The position numbers and the translations under genes are program-made. Shown piece by piece: positions 1-9,220 of a stretch of DNA of 64,000 nt (its first letter is position 1; each line of letters opens with the position of its first letter). A model generated the notes under the pieces. The model was given only the letters and a program-made list of their open reading frames with translations, ran no database searches and was not told the DNA's origin. The DNA comes from CAZPUI01 sp964415525 (GTDB lineage Bacteria; Acidobacteriota; Holophagae; Holophagales; Holophagaceae): assembly GCA_964415525.1 (NCBI GenBank), contig CAYQAS010000002.1, forward strand, positions 14,960-78,959, given 5' to 3'.

Positions 1-193
1 CAGGCACGTCTCCGCGATCCACCGGTAGATGCATGCTGAAACCCGGCACTCGGAACGCGCCCGTCCAATCAGAGAGATCCGCATCCCGCCGCAGGCGAGG
101 CGACGGAGCCAGATGCGGAACCACTGCGGGGATATCCGGCGTCGCAGCCGCCAGCGTGGAGACCGCCAGCCAGACAGGGAGGGAAGGGAGCAT
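1..193 (-). CDS. Exported protein, N-terminal part (runs off the window)
   Basis: An open frame starts at position 193 and is still open at the left edge (64 codons seen). A GAGG lies about 5 bases before the ATG. The protein starts with a short hydrophobic signal-like segment (LPVWLAVSTLAAA). It continues with RLRRDADLSDW, which resembles the opening of CBM9-like domains in large acidobacterial outer-membrane proteins of the DUF5916 type. That family guess rests on one short motif. Nothing can be said about the rest. Confidence 0.55.
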   Translation of the reverse strand, partial: MLPSLPVWLAVSTLAAATPDIPAVVPHLAPSPRLRRDADLSDWTGAFRVPGFSMHLPVDRGDVP

Positions 194-444
194 GGAGGCC
201 TCACGAGAGTGTCGGTCAATGGGAACGAAAGCAGTTCCCCTTAGACACGCCAATAGGAGCAAAGGCTTATGCCAATATGCAACAATTTACGATGTATCGG
301 ATTCCGACCCCAGAACCTGTACACGGTTGTGACGGCCTGCAATGCCATCGAAATCCAGCGGCCCGCAGCCCGAAACCTCAGGACCCAATGGAACACCCAT
401 ACACCAGCCCGACCTGAGCCGAGCGAGATCTTTGGAGGAGTGCC

Positions 445-1710
445 ATGAACCTGTTCCTGCACGGGTGTGCCAGTACCCTTGTCATCCTCGCGACAAGCCT
501 GCTGGCGAGCGCCGCCCCAAGCAAGGGAGGCGACCGCGTCCGGCTCTTCCTTGACCCGCAGCGCACCTGGGTGGACCAGACCTTCCTGCAGACGCAGATT
601 GGCTGGGTGGACTGGGTGCGGGACCGGCAGGTCGCCAGCGTCCACCTCATCGTCACCCAGCAGAGCAACGGGGGTGGCGGCATGCGCACGACCCTGCGCT
701 TTTTGGGGCTCGGAAACTTCCAGGGCGTTGACGACGAGCTGGTGCTGGACACACCGCCGGATGAGACCGACGACGCCCTTCGCCAAGCACTGTCGGCCCA
801 GATCGCCCTGGGACTTGCCCGCTATGCCGCGCGTCTGCCTCAGCCCCAGCGCCTGCAGCTCATCGCACGAGCCGAACCGGCGGGACAAGCCAGGGCCAAT
901 GCGCCCACCGAGGATCCCTGGAACCGCTGGGTCTATCGCATGAGTGTCGACAGCTCCATCAGGGGCGAGTCGTCGACCGCCAATTCCAGCACCTACGCCT
1001 CCGCCAGTGCCCGCCGCATCACCGAGTCCCAGATCATCCGGTTCAGCACCAGCGGCAACTGGAGCGACGCACGAAATGAATTCGACGGTGCGGTGTTGCG
1101 TAGCCACTCCGAGTCCTACTACGCGGGAGCGGTCTATGCGGAGGCCATCAACGACCGCTGGACCTGGGGTCTGCTCGGGAGCGGCAGCAAGTCGAAGTCA
1201 GGCAACATTCGCCACAAAGAGCGGGTCGCGCCCGCCATTGAATACAACGTCTGGAAGTACTCCGACTCGAACCAGAAACAGCTGACCTTCCTCTACCAGG
1301 TGGGCGCCAGCCGCTCTAACTACCTTGAAGAGACCGTTTTCAACAAGATGCATGATTCCCTCTACGACCATTCCATCACCGCCAGCCTGGACCTGAACCA
1401 GCCCTGGGGCACCGTGAGCGTCTCCCTGTCCGGCACGGCGTACCTGCACGACGCTACGAAGCGCAGTATCAACCTCTACAGCAACCTCAACGTGAAGCTG
1501 GCCAAGGGGCTCTCCCTCAATTTCTGGGGAACCTACTCCCAAATTCGAAACCAGCTTGCGCTAAGAAAGGGCGACCCGAATCTGGAAGATGTCCTTCTTA
1601 AACTAAAGGAGCTGCGAACCAACTACCGCTTCTCCACCTCCGTCGGCCTCAGCTATACCTTCGGCTCGATCTTCAACGACGCAGTGAATTCGCGGTTCCG
1701 GAACTACTGA
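445..1710 (+). CDS. Exported beta-barrel-like outer membrane protein (DUF481-like)
   Basis: The 421-residue protein starts with a signal peptide (residues 1 to about 23, ending SAA). Its first 130 residues are a soluble-looking domain. From about residue 155 it is rich in alternating aromatic and polar strands (WTWGLLGSGSKS, YSNLNVKLAKGLSLNFWG) and ends in an aromatic residue (Y), as outer-membrane barrels do. This pattern matches DUF481-type proteins of unknown function. A GGAGG-like site (TTTGGAGGAGTGCC) lies just before the ATG. The gene converges on folE, and the two ends overlap by 7 bases. Confidence 0.75.
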   Translation: MNLFLHGCASTLVILATSLLASAAPSKGGDRVRLFLDPQRTWVDQTFLQTQIGWVDWVRDRQVASVHLIVTQQSNGGGGMRTTLRFLGLGNFQGVDDELVLDTPPDETDDALRQALSAQIALGLARYAARLPQPQRLQLIARAEPAGQARANAPTEDPWNRWVYRMSVDSSIRGESSTANSSTYASASARRITESQIIRFSTSGNWSDARNEFDGAVLRSHSESYYAGAVYAEAINDRWTWGLLGSGSKSKSGNIRHKERVAPAIEYNVWKYSDSNQKQLTFLYQVGASRSNYLEETVFNKMHDSLYDHSITASLDLNQPWGTVSVSLSGTAYLHDATKRSINLYSNLNVKLAKGLSLNFWGTYSQIRNQLALRKGDPNLEDVLLKLKELRTNYRFSTSVGLSYTFGSIFNDAVNSRFRNY

Positions 1711-2249
1711 CGGAAGGCCGAAGGGGCGCGTTCCAGCCAGAGCCCGCCGTACAGCTCCGTCGTCACGGGCACGCCGGGGGTTTTCACCCCCCGGTGGCCC
1801 ATGCAGGTGTGCTCGGCCACGAGCTTGATGCCCCAGGCTGCCGGGAGCAGATGGATGGCCATCGCGTCGGCGATCTGGTGGGTCATGCGCTCCTGCACCT
1901 GCAGGCGGTTGGCATAGCCCTGCACGAGGCGGACGAGCTTGGAGAGCCCCACGGTGCCGCCTTCCCCGGGCAGGTAGCCGATGGTGGCGTGACCGAAGAA
2001 GGGCGCCAGATGGTGCTCACAGGTGCTCACGAAGGGCACCTTCTCGAGGATCACCGGGCAGGCCGCCAAGTCCCCCGGCATGGGCTGCAGTTCCGCCGCG
2101 GGATCGAGCCCGTAGCCGCGGAGCCGCTCCAGCCAATACTCCATCACCCGCTGGGGCGTGTCCTGGAGCTCCGGACTTTGGGGATCCTGCCCGAGGGCGG
2201 ACAGCAGCTCACGGACAGCCCGGGTGGCACGTTCGGCGTCGACACTCAT
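1704..2249 (-). CDS. folE: GTP cyclohydrolase I
   Basis: FolE converts GTP to 7,8-dihydroneopterin triphosphate, the first step of folate and pterin synthesis in the cytoplasm. The 181-residue length is normal. The zinc ligands are visible in CEHHLAPF and HTCMGHRGV, and the VGLSKLVRLV segment is typical. The frame stays open upstream, but MSVDAERA at 2249 is preferred: it has GGGAGG a few bases upstream and its ATG overlaps the stop of the VanZ-like gene (ATGA). The two genes are therefore probably translated together. Confidence 0.95.
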   Translation of the reverse strand: MSVDAERATRAVRELLSALGQDPQSPELQDTPQRVMEYWLERLRGYGLDPAAELQPMPGDLAACPVILEKVPFVSTCEHHLAPFFGHATIGYLPGEGGTVGLSKLVRLVQGYANRLQVQERMTHQIADAMAIHLLPAAWGIKLVAEHTCMGHRGVKTPGVPVTTELYGGLWLERAPSAFRQ

Positions 2250-2614
2250 GCAGCCTCCCGGATGCGAAAAGGAAACCACTGTCGCACACCGCACCAGGCC
2301 AGCAGGCCGAGTCCGGAACCGAGCAGGTCCGCCAGCCAATCGCCGATGCTGGCATCGCGTCCCGGCACGAAGGACTGATGGACCTCATCCGTGGCTCCAT
2401 AGAGCGCAAGCAGCGCGAACAGCAGCCACATCGGCGCGCGATCCGCCCATCCCAGGGCCACGGCCAGGCCCAGCACAAAGAATCCGCATCCGTGAGCCAC
2501 CTTGTCCCAGGGCGCCGGCAGCCCCATGCCAGCCGGCAAAACCGACTGGTGGCTGAGCCAGGCGACGGTCAAAAGCAGCAAAATGGGAAGGGCCCGGCGG
2601 AGATACAGCAACAT
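2246..2614 (-). CDS. VanZ-like small membrane protein
   Basis: The 122-residue protein has about four hydrophobic segments. It carries the VanZ-family signature: DKVAHGCGFFVLGLAVA, then an acidic D/E-V-HQSFVPGRDASIGDWLADLLGS tract in two parts. VanZ homologues lie in the inner membrane, and outside glycopeptide resistance their function is mostly unknown. The gene is coupled to folE by an ATGA overlap. Nothing else links it to resistance here. Confidence 0.85.
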   Translation of the reverse strand: MLLYLRRALPILLLLTVAWLSHQSVLPAGMGLPAPWDKVAHGCGFFVLGLAVALGWADRAPMWLLFALLALYGATDEVHQSFVPGRDASIGDWLADLLGSGLGLLAWCGVRQWFPFRIREAA

Positions 2615-2658
2615 GCTTCCATCCCATCAGAGCCCACCCGTCCTGTCCAACGGCGGAT

Positions 2659-3009
2659 TCAGATGACCACGTTCAGGTTCTGGCCTTCCATGAGGGACAC
2701 CCATCCGCTCCCAACCAGGCTGTAGACGTCAGCCGCCACCGCAGGTTCCTCGGGCGGTTGGGGCATTCCCCAGAGCGGACTGATCCCGGGATCATGACGG
2801 TAGGGCAGTTCATCTTCCGCGACTGCAGCATCCTGCGGCTTCGGATCCGCCATCGCCTCCGCAAGGAGTCGTCCCAGGGAACGGCTGACAGACTCCACTG
2901 CATGCGTCCTGGGAGACGCCGTCCGAGCCGGACTGAGAGCGGGAACCTGTTCCATGGTGGGGAGCCTGGGGACCAAGGATCGGTCGCCCATGCCTACATC
3001 GCAAGTCAT
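2659..3009 (-). CDS. Hypothetical protein
   Basis: An open frame of about 116 residues lies between the VanZ-like gene and purM. I do not recognise it. It has no clear membrane segment or motif and is rich in acidic residues and proline in its second half (AVAEDELPYRHDPG). ATG codons at 3009 and 2991 and a GTG at 3015 are possible starts, and none has a good Shine-Dalgarno sequence. The AT-rich stretch just upstream (3012-3050) could be its promoter and also that of purM. The opposite frame is open too, so coding is likely but not certain. Confidence 0.5.
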   Translation of the reverse strand: MTCDVGMGDRSLVPRLPTMEQVPALSPARTASPRTHAVESVSRSLGRLLAEAMADPKPQDAAVAEDELPYRHDPGISPLWGMPQPPEEPAVAADVYSLVGSGWVSLMEGQNLNVVI

Positions 3010-3114
3010 CAACACAGAAAAAAACGCCTATCAAAACGCGCAACGATGATTTTTGTGCCGAAGGAACCAGGATCGCGCCCCTGTGGGAAGATGGAAGCTG
3101 TTCTGAGGATGCCC

Positions 3115-4152
3115 ATGAGCCAGCCCAAAGTGACCTATGCCCAGTCCGGAGTGGACATCAGCCGCCAGGACGAGGCCCTTCGCCGCATCAAGCCCCTGGT
3201 GAAAGCTACCAAGACCCCCGGCGTCCGCTCGGACATCGGCCTCTTCGGCGGCCTCTTCAGCGCCCAGTTCCCGGAGACGAAGCCCGTGCTCGTCGCATCC
3301 ATGGACGGTGTGGGCACCAAGATGAAGGTGGCCCGCCTGGCGGACAAGTGGGACACCGTGGGTGCCGACCTCGTCAATCACTGCATCAACGACATCCTCG
3401 TGCAGGGCGCCCGGCCGCTCTTCTTCCTGGACTACATCGCAGCCCAAAAGCTCGAGCCCGAGATTATCGAGCAGATCGTCAAGGGCATGGCGGACGCCTG
3501 CAAGGCCTCCGGCTGCGCGCTGATCGGCGGCGAACTGGCGGAAATGCCCGGCGTCTACGCCGAGGGCGAAGTGGATGTCGCCGGCAACATCACGGGCGTG
3601 GTGGATGAAACCGACCTCCTGCCCCGCCTTTCCGACCTGCAGCCCGGCGACGTGATCCTGGGCCTGCCCTCCAGCGGCCTCCACACCAATGGCTATTCGC
3701 TCGCCCGCAAGGTCTGCTTCGATGTCGCCAAGCTCGGCGTGAACGACACCCTGCCCGGCACGAACCAGACCGTCGGCGAAGCGCTCCTGGCCGTGCACCG
3801 CTCCTACCTCAGCCAGCTGATGCCGATGGTGAAGGCCCACAAGCTCCTCGCCATGGCCCACATCACCGGCGGCGGCCTCACCGACAACATCCCCCGAGTG
3901 CTGCCCGAGACGCTGGATGCCGAGATCGACACCGCCTCCTGGCAGATCCCCGCCCTGTTCACGTTCCTAATGGAACAGAGCGGCACAAGCCTCGAAGACG
4001 CCCGCCAGGCCCTGAACCTCGGCGTCGGCATGGTCGCCATCGTACGTGCCGAGGATGCCCAGGGCGTGCTGGGCCACCTCAAGGCCAATGGCGAAGCCGC
4101 CTGGGTGCTGGGTCGCGTCATCGAGGGCACAGGCAAGGTCGTCTACAAGTAG
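3115..4152 (+). CDS. purM: Phosphoribosylformylglycinamidine cyclo-ligase
   Basis: PurM closes the imidazole ring, turning FGAM into AIR with ATP in purine synthesis. The 345 residues match the usual length. The family motifs are present: MDGVGTKMKVA, NHCINDILVQGARPLFFLDY, IGGELAEMPG, LPSSGLHTNGYSLAR and HITGGGLTDNIPR. The frame is open from 2758, but the start at 3115 gives the normal N-terminus (MSQPKVTYAQSGVDI) with GAGGA 5 bases upstream. The gene stands alone and is followed by a perfect 20-bp hairpin. Confidence 0.96.
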   Translation: MSQPKVTYAQSGVDISRQDEALRRIKPLVKATKTPGVRSDIGLFGGLFSAQFPETKPVLVASMDGVGTKMKVARLADKWDTVGADLVNHCINDILVQGARPLFFLDYIAAQKLEPEIIEQIVKGMADACKASGCALIGGELAEMPGVYAEGEVDVAGNITGVVDETDLLPRLSDLQPGDVILGLPSSGLHTNGYSLARKVCFDVAKLGVNDTLPGTNQTVGEALLAVHRSYLSQLMPMVKAHKLLAMAHITGGGLTDNIPRVLPETLDAEIDTASWQIPALFTFLMEQSGTSLEDARQALNLGVGMVAIVRAEDAQGVLGHLKANGEAAWVLGRVIEGTGKVVYK

Positions 4153-4159
4153 CCTTCCA

Positions 4160-4203
4160 TCAGATGCAGAAACGGCGCCGATAGGCGCCGTTTCTGCATC
4201 TGA
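4160..4203 (+). terminator. Perfect 20-bp hairpin after purM
   Basis: Two 20-base arms (4160-4179 and 4184-4203) are exact reverse complements around the loop GATA, starting 8 bases after the purM stop codon. There is no long T tract after the stem. The position fits a strong terminator or a 3'-end stabiliser. Confidence 0.7.
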
Positions 4204-4210
4204 CACGAGT

Positions 4211-4301
4211 GAGGGGGGACCGCCCGGTCGCGAGGTGCCCTCTACGTCCCCCCTCCTGCTCCCCCACGTGGTGCCCGGGCCAAGCCCGGCCACCGCGTCT
4301 G
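4211..4301 (+). repeat. Dispersed GC-rich intergenic repeat, copy 1
   Basis: About 90 bases run from GAGGGGGGACCGCCCGGTCG to CCGCGTCTG. They are nearly the same as 6407-6499, and an older inverted copy lies at 12849-12914. The right part folds into a hairpin around GCCCGGGCCAAGCCCGGC with one mismatch. The repeat sits between purM and creB. Confidence 0.85.
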
Positions 4302-4315
4302 GTATCGTCCAGACC

Positions 4316-4978
4316 ATGCCCCAGCGGATCCTGATCGTCGAGGACGAGCGTGCCATCGCGGACACGCTGCTCTATGCCCTGCGCACCGAAGGCTACGCGC
4401 CGGAATGGTGCGACCTCGGCACTCGGGCCCTCGAAACGGTGCGCACCGCGGAACCGGCCCTGGTGATCCTCGACGTGGGACTCCCGGACCTCTCGGGCTT
4501 CGACGTTTGCCGCCGGATTCGCACCTTCTCGGAAGTGCCCGTGCTGTTCCTGACGGCCCGAAGCGAGGAGGTGGACCGCATCGTGGGCCTCGAGATCGGC
4601 GCGGACGATTACGTCACCAAGCCCTTCAGCCCGCGGGAAGTGGCCGCCCGGGTCCGCACCATCCTCCGTCGGGCCCGCCCCATATCCGTGGCTCGCGGCT
4701 TTCATGCGGATCCTGCCACCCGCCGGATCACGTTTGACGGCCACACCCTGGACCTCACCCGCTTCGAATACGACCTGCTCCGCACCCTCCTGAGTCATCC
4801 GGGGCGGATCTTCACCCGGGCGGAACTCATGGATTCCGTCTGGGCCGGGGCCGAGGAGACGCAAGACCGCACCGTGGACACCCACATCAAGACCCTTCGG
4901 GCCAAGGTGCGTGCCGTGGCCATCGAAGCCGACCCCATCCAGACCCACCGGGGCGTGGGCTACAGCGTGACGCCGTGA
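4316..4978 (+). CDS. creB: Response regulator of the CreBC two-component system
   Basis: The 220-residue protein is an OmpR/PhoB-type regulator. The receiver domain (1 to about 115) has the acidic pair in VEDERA, the phosphoacceptor Asp in LDVGLPD and the Lys in TKPFSP. The winged helix (about 130-218) contains RTVDTHIKTLRAKV and HRGVGYSV. In enterobacteria CreBC responds to growth on fermentation products. The start at 4316 gives the standard N-terminus (MPQRILIVED). The frame is open further upstream through the repeat, so I exclude that part. Its stop overlaps the creC start (GTGA). Confidence 0.9.
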   Translation: MPQRILIVEDERAIADTLLYALRTEGYAPEWCDLGTRALETVRTAEPALVILDVGLPDLSGFDVCRRIRTFSEVPVLFLTARSEEVDRIVGLEIGADDYVTKPFSPREVAARVRTILRRARPISVARGFHADPATRRITFDGHTLDLTRFEYDLLRTLLSHPGRIFTRAELMDSVWAGAEETQDRTVDTHIKTLRAKVRAVAIEADPIQTHRGVGYSVTP

Positions 4979-6399
4979 GGCTCGGTGTCCGGCTGCTGCT
5001 GGGGGTCTTCCTCATCGTGGGACTGGCGGCCTATTTCGTCCTCTCCACCTTCAGCGCGGAAGTGAAACCCGGCGTGCGCCAGGGCATGGAAGTCGCCCTG
5101 GTGGACACCGCCAACCTGCTGGCGGAAATCGCAGCCGAGGATCTGGCGCAAGGCCGAATCGGGGACGGCGCCTTGTCGAGCGCCTTCGCCCGCTACCGAA
5201 ACCGAGACCTGCGGGCATCGATCTGGGGCCGAACCAAGCAGTTCCCTGACCTGCGCATGTACGTGACCGATCGGGAAGGCATCGTCCGTTACGACAGCGA
5301 GGGCCAGGCCCTGGGCCAGGACTTCAGCCGCTGGAACGATGTGCTGCTCACGCTCCGGGGGCAATACGGCGTGCGCGCCACTCGGCTGGACCCGAACGAT
5401 GAACGCACCTCCGCCATGCATGTGGCCGCTCCAGTGCGTCGGAATGGCAAGCTCCTCGGCACGCTCACGGTGGTCGCGCCCACCGCCAGCGTGCAGCCCT
5501 ATGCCGACCGCAGTGCCCGACGCATCCGCAACGCCGGCGCGGTGCTCATGGGTGCCTCCCTGCTCATCGGACTGGCGCTCACCTGGTGGCTGACCCGGGA
5601 CATGGCCCGCCTTCGCGCCTATGCGCGCAGGGTGGGCGCCACGGACCGCGTTCCCCTGCCCGTCCTCGGCGCCCCGGAGTTCCGAGAACTGGGCGCCGCC
5701 CTCGAATCCATGCGGGCGCGGCTCGACGGTCGGGACTACGTGGAACGCTACGTCCACACCCTCACCCATGAGATGAAGAGCCCCCTCTCCGCCATCCGCG
5801 GTGCGGCGGAGCTGCTCAGGGAACCGCTTCCCGAACCGGACCGAGCCCGCTTCACCGAGAACATCCTGGAGCAGGAGCGGCGCATGCGAGATCTGGTGGA
5901 CCGCATGCTGAGCCTCGCCACCCTGCAGCATCGGCGGACCCTCAAGGATCCCGGCCCTGTGGACCTCGCGGGCCTCGGTCAACGCATGCTCGCCAGCCGC
6001 GCGCCTCAGGCGGAACAGAGGCGGGTGGGGTTGGCCTTCGATGGCCCGGAAACACTCACGGTGCGCGGCGAGGCCTTCCTCCTGGAGCAGGCCCTGGGCA
6101 ACCTGCTGGACAACGCGCTCTCCTTCGCACCAGCGGGAACGGATGTCGTCCTGAGCCTTCGCACCGAAACCGCCAGCGCCATCCTGGAAGTGCGGGACCA
6201 GGGCCCAGGCCTCCCAGACTTCGCGCGGGAAAAACTCTTCACGCCCTTCTTCTCCCTGCCGCGCCCGGATGGCGAAGCCAAGGGCACGGGCCTCGGCCTC
6301 TGCTTTGTGCGGGAGGCGATCGGCCTCCACGGCGGCACCGCCAGCCTGGAGAACCATCCCGAGGGCGGCGCCATCGCGCGGCTCACCCTGCCCCGCTGA
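4975..6399 (+). CDS. creC: Sensor histidine kinase CreC
   Basis: The 474-residue protein starts with GTG at 4975, overlapping the creB stop. It has an N-terminal membrane helix (LLLGVFLIVGLAAYFVLSTF), a periplasmic sensor region of about 150 residues and a second helix near 180-200 (AGAVLMGASLLIGLALTWWL). The cytoplasmic kinase has the H-box THEMKSPLSAIRG, the N-box LLDNALSFAP, and glycine boxes DQGPGLP and GTGLGLCFV. It should phosphorylate CreB. The order creB-creC-creD matches the E. coli locus. Confidence 0.9.
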   Translation: MRLGVRLLLGVFLIVGLAAYFVLSTFSAEVKPGVRQGMEVALVDTANLLAEIAAEDLAQGRIGDGALSSAFARYRNRDLRASIWGRTKQFPDLRMYVTDREGIVRYDSEGQALGQDFSRWNDVLLTLRGQYGVRATRLDPNDERTSAMHVAAPVRRNGKLLGTLTVVAPTASVQPYADRSARRIRNAGAVLMGASLLIGLALTWWLTRDMARLRAYARRVGATDRVPLPVLGAPEFRELGAALESMRARLDGRDYVERYVHTLTHEMKSPLSAIRGAAELLREPLPEPDRARFTENILEQERRMRDLVDRMLSLATLQHRRTLKDPGPVDLAGLGQRMLASRAPQAEQRRVGLAFDGPETLTVRGEAFLLEQALGNLLDNALSFAPAGTDVVLSLRTETASAILEVRDQGPGLPDFAREKLFTPFFSLPRPDGEAKGTGLGLCFVREAIGLHGGTASLENHPEGGAIARLTLPR

Positions 6400-6406
6400 C
6401 ATGCCT

Positions 6407-6499
6407 GAGGGGGGACCGCCCGGTCGCTGCGCGCCCTCTACGTCCCCCCTCCTTCTCCCCCACGCGGGTGTCCGGGCCAAGCCCGGACACCCGCGTCTG
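6407..6499 (+). repeat. Dispersed GC-rich intergenic repeat, copy 2
   Basis: This is the second copy of the repeat seen at 4211, lying between creC and creD. Its right end forms a perfect 12-bp hairpin (GGGTGTCCGGGC, loop CAA, then the complement). GGGGGAC and GTCCCCC in its left half can pair as an outer stem. Confidence 0.85.
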
Positions 6500-6583
6500 A
6501 CGCGTTTCACATCCGCTTCACCGAGGCCCATCGTCCCTTCACGCAGGGGGCCGATCCTTCCCGGATCCATCCTGGAGGTGCCC

Positions 6584-7924
6584 ATGCGTGTCCCGTTCCT
6601 TTTCAAATGCCTGGCGGTGCTGGGCCTGGCCCTGCTGCTGATGCTCCCCTTGGGCATGACCCTGGGGCTGGTGGAGGGCCGCAACCAGCGGCAGATGGAG
6701 ACCGAAACCCAAGTGGCCCGCCTCTCCGCGGCGCCCCAGACGCTGACCGGCCCCCTCCTGGTGATCCCGTACACCGTGGACGTGAGGCGGGTCGAGAAGA
6801 ACGAGAAGACGGGCGCCTGGCAGGAGGTCAACGAGGTGGTGCAGCGGGAGCGCATCCTGGTGCCCCGGGACCTGGATATGACGGGCGACGTCAGCATCGA
6901 GGCGCGGCGCCGGGGCCTCTACAAGGCCCAGGTCTACAAGGTCGCGGGTCGATTGAAGGGCGCCTTCGCCCTGGAGGCCCAGGGTGGCGTTCCTCCGGGT
7001 CGGAATCTGAGCCTGGGCGAGCCCTACCTGGTGCTGGGCCTCACGGATCCCCGGGGCATCCTGAACCGCATGACCCTCCAGCTGGACGGGGTGGCGCATG
7101 CCTTCCAACCCGGCACCCGGCAGTCCCATCCCGCCAGCGGCATCCATGTGCCCCTCCGGGGCCTCGACCTGGGCCGCGCCCGGGAACTCCCCTTCGAGAT
7201 TCCCCTGGAGCTGATGGGCACCCGCAGCCTCCACCTCGCCCCGGTGGCGGAGGAGACCCGCGTGTCCCTGAAAGGCACCTGGCCCGCACCGAGCTTCGAG
7301 GGCGGCTTCGCGCCCCTGGAACGCACCTGGTCCCACCAGGGCTTTGAAGCCCGCTGGAAGATCCCCCACCTCTCCCGGGACCTCGACCAGTTGCTGAAGG
7401 GCGGCTCCGAGGCCCAGGCCCAGGCCCAGCACTTCGGGGTGGCCTTCATCGATCCCCTGAACATCTACCTTCAGAACGAGCGGGCGGCAAATTACGGTTT
7501 CCTCTTCGTCCTCCTCACCTTTGGCGCCTTCCTGCTGCGGGAAGTGCTGCGAAGCCTCCCGATCCATCCCATCCAATACTTGCTCGTGGGCGCGGCCCTG
7601 GCCCTCTTCTTCGTGCTGCTCCTGAGCCTCTCCGAGCACCTCGGCTTCCCCCTGGCCTACGCCGTGGCCGCGGGAGCGAACCTGGCTCTGCTGGGCACCT
7701 ACCTCACCGGCGCCCTGAGGAGCGCCCGGGAAGGCCTGCTCTTCACCGGCGGCCTCGCCCTGCTCTACGCCGCGCTCTACGGCCTGCTGGCCTCGGAGGA
7801 CAACGCCCTGCTCCTGGGTTCCCTGCTGCTCTTCGCCCTCCTCGCCGGGGTCATGGTGGGCACCCGCCGCATGGACTGGCGCCGGGCCGTGGAGCCGCCG
7901 CCCCTGCCGGAAACCCAAGGATGA
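6584..7924 (+). CDS. creD: CreD-family inner membrane protein
   Basis: The 446-residue protein has an N-terminal membrane helix (LAVLGLALLLMLPLGMTLGL) and the diagnostic EGRNQRQ just after it. A periplasmic domain of about 270 residues follows, then about five membrane helices from residue 300 on. This is the CreD (Cet) layout. CreD is an inner-membrane target of CreBC of uncertain biochemical function. The start at 6584 has GGAGG 5 bases upstream. The gene is separated from creC by the dispersed repeat. Confidence 0.9.
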   Translation: MRVPFLFKCLAVLGLALLLMLPLGMTLGLVEGRNQRQMETETQVARLSAAPQTLTGPLLVIPYTVDVRRVEKNEKTGAWQEVNEVVQRERILVPRDLDMTGDVSIEARRRGLYKAQVYKVAGRLKGAFALEAQGGVPPGRNLSLGEPYLVLGLTDPRGILNRMTLQLDGVAHAFQPGTRQSHPASGIHVPLRGLDLGRARELPFEIPLELMGTRSLHLAPVAEETRVSLKGTWPAPSFEGGFAPLERTWSHQGFEARWKIPHLSRDLDQLLKGGSEAQAQAQHFGVAFIDPLNIYLQNERAANYGFLFVLLTFGAFLLREVLRSLPIHPIQYLLVGAALALFFVLLLSLSEHLGFPLAYAVAAGANLALLGTYLTGALRSAREGLLFTGGLALLYAALYGLLASEDNALLLGSLLLFALLAGVMVGTRRMDWRRAVEPPPLPETQG

Positions 7925-8019
7925 AAGGGCGGCGGTGGATCGTGGGTCTGCTGTTGGGGAGCGTCGCCCTCTGGGTGGCGTTCCCCTCCCGCCCACCGAG
8001 ACCGGGGTCACCCCGGTAG
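7921..8019 (+). CDS. Possible 32-residue membrane microprotein after creD
   Basis: The ATG at 7921 overlaps the creD stop (ATGA). The frame encodes 32 residues: a basic start (MKGRRW), one hydrophobic stretch (IVGLLLGSVALWVAF) and a proline- and arginine-rich tail. The overlap and single-helix layout suggest a real microprotein. At this length it could also be chance. Confidence 0.35.
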   Translation: MKGRRWIVGLLLGSVALWVAFPSRPPRPGSPR

Positions 8020-8028
8020 ACTCGTCCC

Positions 8029-9123
8029 ATGGACGCCCCATCCCGCTTCTCCGACAAGGCTCCCCGCTGGCTGCTGGCGGAGGGCGGCGGTTCGGGCCGC
8101 ATGGAGGGCCTGGACGCCCTGCGGGGGATCCTGGCGTTGGGGGTGATGGGCTACCACCTGTCGGTGTGGACGAAGCTCTTCGCCAGCGGCACGTGGCTGA
8201 ACATGACCTTCTCGAAGTTTGGCAACATCGGGGTGTCGGCCTTCTTCGTGCTCAGCGGCTTCGTGGCCTTCCGGCTCACGGATTGGGAAAAGCTCCAGAA
8301 AGAGGGCCTCCGCCGCTACTACCTCAAGCGCTGGCTGCGGCTCGCGCCGGTGTTCTACCTGGCGGTGGGCCTGAACCTCATCTTCCAGCTCGGCATGGGG
8401 CCGGGGCCCTCGCCGCGGATGATCCTGGAGAACGTCACGCTGATCTTCGGCGCCATTCACCCCAACCACGCCCTGCTGATCGGGGGCTGGTTCGTGGGCG
8501 TCGTGGCCCTGCTCTACATCGCCTTTCCGCTGCTGGCGTGGCTGCGCCACCGCCTGGGCCCATGGTTCCTCGTGGTCCTCACACTGGGACTCTGGGCCTG
8601 GAGCCTGGAACCCACGCTCCACGGCGTCATGGCCATCGAGGACGGGAACGCGCGATTCAACCTCTACGTCATGCCCCAGAACCAGCTCTGGATCCTGGCC
8701 CTCGGCGGCGTGCTTGCCGAACTCCACCGGCGCGCCTCGTGGCGCCTCGCCTGGCCCGCGGCCACCGTGCTTTCGGCCCTGCTCCTGACCTGGCTGCTCT
8801 GGATCGCCCCGCGCTTCTACGACCATCTCGTGGCCATGACCGGCTGGCTGCGCTACCGCTACGTGCTCACCGCCGCAGCCATCATCCTGGTGACTGCCCT
8901 CAAGGGCGGCGTTGCGGGGGCCCTGACGCGCTTCTTTGGCTGGGTGGGCACTTGGAGCTATCCCGCCTTCCTCCTGCATGCCTTCTACCACGTCCTGTGG
9001 GTGCGCCTCTTCCACCTCCAGGAAGGCTGGCTGGCCTTCTGGGCCGCGGTGGTGCCGACGGTGATCACCGCCATCCTAGTGGAGCGCTACCTCGAGCGAC
9101 CCATCGGCAAGCTGGCCCGCTGA
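8029..9123 (+). CDS. Acyltransferase 3 family membrane protein
   Basis: The 364-residue protein has about ten membrane helices. It has the family opening EGLDALRGILALGVMGYHLS with its conserved LRG and His, and FFVLSGFVAFRL in the next helices. Acyltransferase 3 enzymes move acetyl or other acyl groups to surface sugars or lipids at the inner membrane. The substrate cannot be told and no sugar-biosynthesis genes lie nearby. The last helix ends with ERYLERPIGKLAR, the usual C-terminal motif. Confidence 0.88.
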   Translation: MDAPSRFSDKAPRWLLAEGGGSGRMEGLDALRGILALGVMGYHLSVWTKLFASGTWLNMTFSKFGNIGVSAFFVLSGFVAFRLTDWEKLQKEGLRRYYLKRWLRLAPVFYLAVGLNLIFQLGMGPGPSPRMILENVTLIFGAIHPNHALLIGGWFVGVVALLYIAFPLLAWLRHRLGPWFLVVLTLGLWAWSLEPTLHGVMAIEDGNARFNLYVMPQNQLWILALGGVLAELHRRASWRLAWPAATVLSALLLTWLLWIAPRFYDHLVAMTGWLRYRYVLTAAAIILVTALKGGVAGALTRFFGWVGTWSYPAFLLHAFYHVLWVRLFHLQEGWLAFWAAVVPTVITAILVERYLERPIGKLAR

Positions 9124-9220
9124 TCGGAGCGTCCTTCCCCGTCGTCGGTGCGCCCGGGCTTCCCACCGGCGTGAAATGGCGCACCCGGAGGCCCATGTTG
9201 GAATGGATGCGGAGGCCCCC

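Noticed and set aside
2758..3114. N-terminal extension of purM
   Set aside because: The extra 119 codons are not family-like, and a good ribosome site sits at 3105-3109 before the standard start.
4960..6897. Long minus-strand frame (645 codons) opposite creC/creD, and others such as 6539-8041
   Set aside because: These are shadows of high-GC genes. The plus-strand proteins have clear family motifs.
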